Position numbers and translations under genes: made by a program
In this document: one piece after another, positions 39,563 to 43,214 of the stretch
Numbering within the stretch: position 1 is the first letter of the stretch
How the letters are laid out: every line of letters starts with the position of its first letter
From: Solirubrobacteraceae bacterium
Lineage (GTDB): Bacteria; Actinomycetota; Thermoleophilia; Solirubrobacterales; Solirubrobacteraceae
Length of the DNA: 43,214 nt
Assembly (NCBI GenBank): GCA_024711025.1
Contig: JANJTP010000046.1
Coordinates: 1 to 43,214, forward strand
Direction of reading: 5' to 3'
Notes under the pieces: generated by a model
The model's input: the letters and a program-made list of their open reading frames with translations, nothing else
What the model was told of the DNA's origin: nothing
Database searches by the model: none

Positions 39563-40453
39563 ATGCCGCCCCTCATCTGGGAGAGCCGCCCGGACGGCCT
39601 GCGGGCGCCCGCGCTGATCGCCGCTTTCGGCGGTTGGAACGACGCCGGCGAGGCGGCTTCCTCGGCGCTCAACTTCCTCGGCTCGCAGCTCGGCGCCACG
39701 CGGTTCGCCCGACTGGACCCGGAGGAGTTCTACGACTTCCAGTCCAACCGGCCGACGGTGAACCTCGTCGAAGGGCGCACGCGGGGCGTGGATTGGCCGG
39801 CGGTGGAGGTGTGGGCGGCACGCGCCCCGCGCGCCCCGCGCGACCTCGTTCTCGTCTCCGGTCCCGAGCCGTCGATGCGCTGGCAGACGCTGTGCGCGGC
39901 GCTCGTCGAGCTCTCCGAGGCGCTCGACGTCCAGCTCGCCGTGACGCTCGGCGCGCTGCTCGCCGACGTGCCCCACTCGCGGCCGGTGCCACTCGTCGGC
40001 CTGGCGAGCGACGAGTCGCTGGTCGAGCGCCATGCGCTCGCGCCGACCTCGTACGAGGGCCCGACCGGCATCACGGGGATCCTGTTCGCGGCCTTCGAGG
40101 ACTCCGGGCTGCCGACCGCGTCGGTGTGGGCGAGCGTTCCCCATTACGTCGCCGCGGCGCCGAACCCGAAGGCGACGCTGGCGCTCGTACGCAAGCTCGA
40201 GTCGATCGTCGGGATCGCGGTCGACGCCGAGGAGCTCGAGAAGGCGGCCGTCGAGTACGAGCGCCGCGTCGGCGTCGCGGTGGCCGCCGACGACGAGGTG
40301 CGCCGCTTCGTCGAGCGGCTCGAGCGAGCTGCGGATGCCGAGATACCGCCGGCCGACGAGCAGGACGTGCCCTCGGGCGACGTCCTCGCTCGCGAGTTCC
40401 AGCGCTTCCTCAACCAGCGCGGGGGCGACGGCGCGCCGGGCTCCGGGCGCTGA
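39563..40453 (+). CDS. PAC2-family protein (proteasome-assembly-chaperone-like)
   Basis: The 296-residue cytosolic protein matches the PAC2 family of actinobacteria and archaea: ALIAAFGGWNDAGEAASSALNFL at the N-terminus, RLDPEEFYDFQSNRPTV, DLVLVSGPEPSMRW, LGALLADVPHSRPVP, GPTGITGILFAAFEDSGLPTASVWASVPHYV and a Glu-rich C-terminal helix. Eukaryotic PAC2 helps assemble the proteasome core; the role in actinomycetes is unsettled. The ATG at 39563 is fixed by the -10 box 7 nt upstream. It is monocistronic or read through weakly into the transsulfuration genes 100 bp downstream. Confidence 0.9.
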   Translation: MPPLIWESRPDGLRAPALIAAFGGWNDAGEAASSALNFLGSQLGATRFARLDPEEFYDFQSNRPTVNLVEGRTRGVDWPAVEVWAARAPRAPRDLVLVSGPEPSMRWQTLCAALVELSEALDVQLAVTLGALLADVPHSRPVPLVGLASDESLVERHALAPTSYEGPTGITGILFAAFEDSGLPTASVWASVPHYVAAAPNPKATLALVRKLESIVGIAVDAEELEKAAVEYERRVGVAVAADDEVRRFVERLERAADAEIPPADEQDVPSGDVLAREFQRFLNQRGGDGAPGSGR

Positions 40454-40553
40454 GCGCCAGGCCTCGCGCAGGCCCGCGCAGGCCACTTGGCGCGGGAACG
40501 CGCGGCAGCCCGGGTCGCGTGCGCGGGCGCGCCATGCTTGACTGACGAGCGAC

Positions 40554-41948
40554 ATGAGCTCCATCACCCCCGCGGCCGCGGACATCAAGGACTCGCTCCT
40601 CGACGCGGTCGGAGGCACCCCGATCGTGCGGCTGTCCCGCCTCGGAGCGGGCCTCGTCCCGCAGATCGTCGCGAAGGTCGAGTACATGAATCCCGGCGGG
40701 TCGATCAAGGACCGCCCGGCGATCGCGATGATCGACGCGGCCGAGCGCGACGGCCTGCTGCGCCCCGGGGGGACGATCGTCGAGCCGACATCGGGCAACA
40801 CGGGCACCGGCCTGGCGATCGCCGCGCGGCTGCGCGGCTACCGCGTGATCGCGGTGATGCCGGACAAGATGAGCAAGGAGAAGATCGACCTGCTGCGCGC
40901 CTATGGCGCCGAGGTCGTGATCGCTCCCACGGCCGTGCCGCCGGACTCCCCGGAGTCCTACTACCGCGTGGCCGACCGGCTGACGGCGGAGATCCCGGGC
41001 GCCTTCCAGCCGAACCAGTACTTCAACCCGGCGAACCCCGCGGCGCACTACGCGACGACCGGCCCCGAGATCTGGGAGCAGACCGGCGGGCGGATCACGC
41101 ACCTCGTCGCCGGCGTCGGCACCGGCGGCACGATCGGCGGCGTCGGGCGCTACCTCAAGGAGCGCCGACCCGGCATCCAGGTGATCGGGGCGGACCCCGT
41201 CGGCTCGATCTACTCCGGCGGCGAGGAGAACGTTCGGCCGTACCTCGTCGAGGGCGTCGGCGAGGACTTCTGGCCGGGGACGTTCGACCCGAAAGTGGTC
41301 GACCGCTACGTCGCCGTCAGCGACAAGGAGTCGTTCCTCGCCACGCGGCGGATGGCCCAGGTCGAGGGCATCCTCGCCGGCGGCTCGAGCGGAATGGCGG
41401 TCCACGCGGCGCTGGTCGTCGCGGCCGAGCTCGACGACCCCGAGGCCCTGATCTGCGTCCTGCTGCCCGACGGCGGGCGCAGCTACCTGTCGAAGATCTA
41501 CAACGACGCCTGGATGACCCAGCACGGCTTCCTCGAGCGCGAGGGCGCGAAGGTCGTCGGCGAGGTCCTGCGCCGCAAGCAGGACGAGGGCGCGATGCCG
41601 CCGCTCGTCAGCGTCCGGGCGCACGACCGCGTGCGGGACGCGATCGCGCTGCTGCACGAGCACCGCGTCTCGCAGTTGCCGGTGGTCAGCGAGAACGATC
41701 CCTCGGCGATCGTCGGCTCGGTCGGCGAGCGTGGCCTGCTGCGCCGCGCCGTCGACTCCCCCGAGCTGCTCGGCGCGGCGATCGTCGACGTCATGGAGCC
41801 GCCGTTCCCCGCCGTCTCCGTCGACGACGAGGTGCGCGAGGCGGTCGAGCTGCTCAGCGGCGAGCGCCAGGCGCTGCTCGTCATGCAGGGGGGGCGGCCC
41901 GCCGGTGTCGTCACGCGCACCGACCTGCTCGAGGCGCTCGCCCGATGA
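40554..41948 (+). CDS. cbs: Cystathionine beta-synthase
   Basis: This 464-residue PLP enzyme condenses serine and homocysteine to cystathionine. The N-terminal fold-type II catalytic domain (about 10-320) has the PLP Lys52 in NPGGSIKDRPA, the substrate loop PTSGNTGTGLAIA and the phosphate-binding GVGTGGTIGGVGRYL. The C-terminal regulatory pair of CBS motifs (about 335-464) includes VRDAIALLHEHRVSQLPVV and VREAVELLSGERQALLVM. There is no heme-binding N-terminal extension. The Bateman module marks it as CBS rather than plain cysteine synthase. The next gene overlaps by 4 nt, forming a transsulfuration unit. No riboswitch-like structure was seen upstream. Confidence 0.93.
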   Translation: MSSITPAAADIKDSLLDAVGGTPIVRLSRLGAGLVPQIVAKVEYMNPGGSIKDRPAIAMIDAAERDGLLRPGGTIVEPTSGNTGTGLAIAARLRGYRVIAVMPDKMSKEKIDLLRAYGAEVVIAPTAVPPDSPESYYRVADRLTAEIPGAFQPNQYFNPANPAAHYATTGPEIWEQTGGRITHLVAGVGTGGTIGGVGRYLKERRPGIQVIGADPVGSIYSGGEENVRPYLVEGVGEDFWPGTFDPKVVDRYVAVSDKESFLATRRMAQVEGILAGGSSGMAVHAALVVAAELDDPEALICVLLPDGGRSYLSKIYNDAWMTQHGFLEREGAKVVGEVLRRKQDEGAMPPLVSVRAHDRVRDAIALLHEHRVSQLPVVSENDPSAIVGSVGERGLLRRAVDSPELLGAAIVDVMEPPFPAVSVDDEVREAVELLSGERQALLVMQGGRPAGVVTRTDLLEALAR

Positions 41949-43060
41949 GCGCCCGGCGGCTGCCGGAGGACGCGCGCTTCGCGACGCGCGCGGTCCACGC
42001 CGGCCTCGAGCCCGACCCGCACTTCCGCTCGGTCGTCCCGGCGATCCACCAGACCTCCACGTTCGCGCAGCCCGCTCCCGGCGAGTATCTCGAGGAGTAC
42101 GACTACGCGCGCACCGCCAACCCGACGCGCCGCGCGCTCGAGGACGCGCTCGGCCAGCTGGAGGGCGGCCTGGCCACGACGTTCGGCTCCGGTCTGGCGG
42201 CAGAGCACGCGCTGATCAGCGCGACCTGCGAGGCGGGCTCGCACATCGTCCTCCCGCGCGACCTCTACGGTGGCACCTACCGCCTGGTCGACAAGATCCT
42301 CACGCGCTGGGGCCTGCGCTACACCATGGTCGACCAGACCGACCTCCACGCGCTCGCCGTCGCGATCGAGCCGGACACACGGCTGGTCTGGGTCGAGACG
42401 CCGACGAACCCGCGTCTCGACGTCGTCGATGTCGCCGCGCTCGTCGAGCTCGCGCACGCGCGAGGCGTGCTCGCCGCCGTCGACAACACCTTCGCCACGC
42501 CCGTCAATCAGCGGCCGCTCGAGCACGGGGCCGACGCCGTCGTGCACTCGGCCACCAAGTACCTCGGCGGCCACTCCGACGTCGTGCTCGGCGCCGTCGT
42601 CGTCGCCGACGAGCAGCTCCACGAGCGCGTGCGCTTCGTGCAGAATGCCGCGGGGGCGATCCCCGGGCCGATGGACTGCTTCCTCGTCCACCGCGGCCTG
42701 CGAACCCTCCACCTGCGCATGGCGGCGCATGCCGCGAGCGCGGGGGCCGTCGTCGAGCTGCTGCTCGGCACGCCGGGTGTCAGCGACGTCGCGTGGCCCG
42801 GCTTCAGCGGCATGGTCTCGTTCCGCCATCGCGACGCGCACGGCATCTGCACCCGCACCCGCGTCTTCACGCTCGCCGAGTCGCTCGGCGGCGTCGAGTC
42901 GCTGATCGAGGTCCCGCAGGCGATGACCCACGGCTCGGTCGAGGGCTCCGACGCGGCCGTCCCCGCGGACCTCGTGCGCCTCTCGTGTGGCATCGAGGAC
43001 CCGGTGGATCTGGTCAACGATCTCCACCAGGCGATCCTGGGCGGGTCTCGCGGCGCCTGA
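41945..43060 (+). CDS. Cystathionine gamma-synthase/gamma-lyase family enzyme
   Basis: This 371-residue Cys/Met-metabolism PLP enzyme has PLP Lys205 in the hallmark HSATKYLGGHSD, YDYARTANPTRRALEDALGQLEGG near the N-terminus, VWVETPTNPRLDVVD, AAVDNTFATPVNQRPL and VRLSCGIEDPVDLVNDL at the end. Sequence alone does not separate gamma-synthase (MetB, forward) from gamma-lyase (reverse, making cysteine). Linkage to cystathionine beta-synthase favours the lyase, completing homocysteine-to-cysteine conversion. ATG at 41945 overlaps the cbs stop by 4 nt. Confidence 0.9.
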   Translation: MSARRLPEDARFATRAVHAGLEPDPHFRSVVPAIHQTSTFAQPAPGEYLEEYDYARTANPTRRALEDALGQLEGGLATTFGSGLAAEHALISATCEAGSHIVLPRDLYGGTYRLVDKILTRWGLRYTMVDQTDLHALAVAIEPDTRLVWVETPTNPRLDVVDVAALVELAHARGVLAAVDNTFATPVNQRPLEHGADAVVHSATKYLGGHSDVVLGAVVVADEQLHERVRFVQNAAGAIPGPMDCFLVHRGLRTLHLRMAAHAASAGAVVELLLGTPGVSDVAWPGFSGMVSFRHRDAHGICTRTRVFTLAESLGGVESLIEVPQAMTHGSVEGSDAAVPADLVRLSCGIEDPVDLVNDLHQAILGGSRGA

Positions 43061-43155
43061 CGCCACCCGTCGCCGGCCACCGTGCTGGCGCACTATCGGC
43101 CGCCGACGTGCGTCGTCATCCATCCGCGAGCCCTCGCCCAGGGGGTGGGGGGGGA

Positions 43156-43212
43156 CTACGTGGCGGCAGAGCGCACCCGCCGCCGCACACCGAGCAGGGG
43201 CTCTATCAGCCG
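43156..43212 (-). CDS. Possible 3' end of a leftward gene, cut by the window edge
   Basis: Reading leftward from the window end, one frame gives RLIEPLLGVRRRVRSAAT and then a TAG stop at 43158-43156. An amphipathic stretch with a basic tail looks like a protein C-terminus, but 18 residues are too few to judge. The rest of 43061-43214 shows only G-rich spacer. Confidence 0.2.
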   Translation of the reverse strand, partial: RLIEPLLGVRRRVRSAAT

Positions 43213-43214
43213 CG

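Noticed and set aside
40454-40553. SAM or other sulfur-related riboswitch before the transsulfuration genes
   Set aside because: Only 100 bp are available and no conserved riboswitch-like stems were found.
1-43214. tRNA, rRNA, insertion sequences, prophage or integron features
   Set aside because: The intergenic gaps were read on both strands, and no cloverleaf, transposase, integrase or att-like repeats were seen. A tRNA covariance-model scan would be decisive but was not run.

Overview
The window is very GC-rich, densely coding DNA with GTG and TTG starts, many start codons just downstream of a TAnnnT -10 box, PAC2 and BldC/MerR-type proteins and many two-component genes. This points to a high-GC actinomycete. 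The gene set and coding style fit best with Thermoleophilia (Solirubrobacter/Conexibacter-like), but that placement is inference, since there is no rRNA gene to check. No tRNA, rRNA, CRISPR array, transposase or phage gene was seen.

Layout. 1-277: GC low-complexity DNA with a three-copy 36-bp tandem repeat. 278-7480: general metabolism, namely a hemerythrin, a MaoC hydratase, a secreted SpoIID protein, an aldehyde dehydrogenase, and a leftward PPK2 - alpha/beta-fold protein - fumarase cluster. 7563-12966: a regulatory block with a BldC-like HTH, a membrane HD-GYP phosphodiesterase, two paralogous MerR proteins with a degenerate cobalamin-binding-like domain, a zinc-ribbon/PAS protein coupled to the first MerR, a MarR regulator and a small membrane protein behind a duplicated operator. 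13081-16447: a membrane histidine kinase with two response regulators. 17111-23171: ileS, thioredoxin, a polyprenol-phosphate mannosyltransferase and PolX. 23218-26363: a leftward trehalose-phosphatase-like / membrane protein / glycosyltransferase operon, divergent from two half-size TauE/SafE genes. 26353-30768: a LytTR regulator with a minimal LytS-like kinase, divergent from a five-PAS hybrid kinase. 30924-38363: a PucR activator facing a leftward hyuA-hyuB-NCS1 transporter operon, which looks like a hydantoin or related N-heterocycle uptake and hydrolysis unit. 38599-43060: a YhaM-like OB/HD nuclease, a PAC2 protein and a transsulfuration pair (cystathionine beta-synthase plus a gamma-family enzyme).

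The most interesting parts are: (1) the HD-GYP / degenerate MerR / zinc-ribbon-PAS cassette, which resembles in logic the MlrA and BluR systems where a B12-less MerR protein is controlled by contact with c-di-GMP enzymes; (2) compact divergent promoters whose opposing -10 boxes overlap and whose genes start with little or no leader; (3) an IleRS carrying the swapped GXHH signature; (4) an alpha/beta-hydrolase-fold protein lacking catalytic Ser and His; (5) an NCS1 transporter with a C-terminal zinc-ribbon tail; (6) a TauE/SafE transporter split into two overlapping half genes. All calls come from reading the sequence alone; no database search was run.
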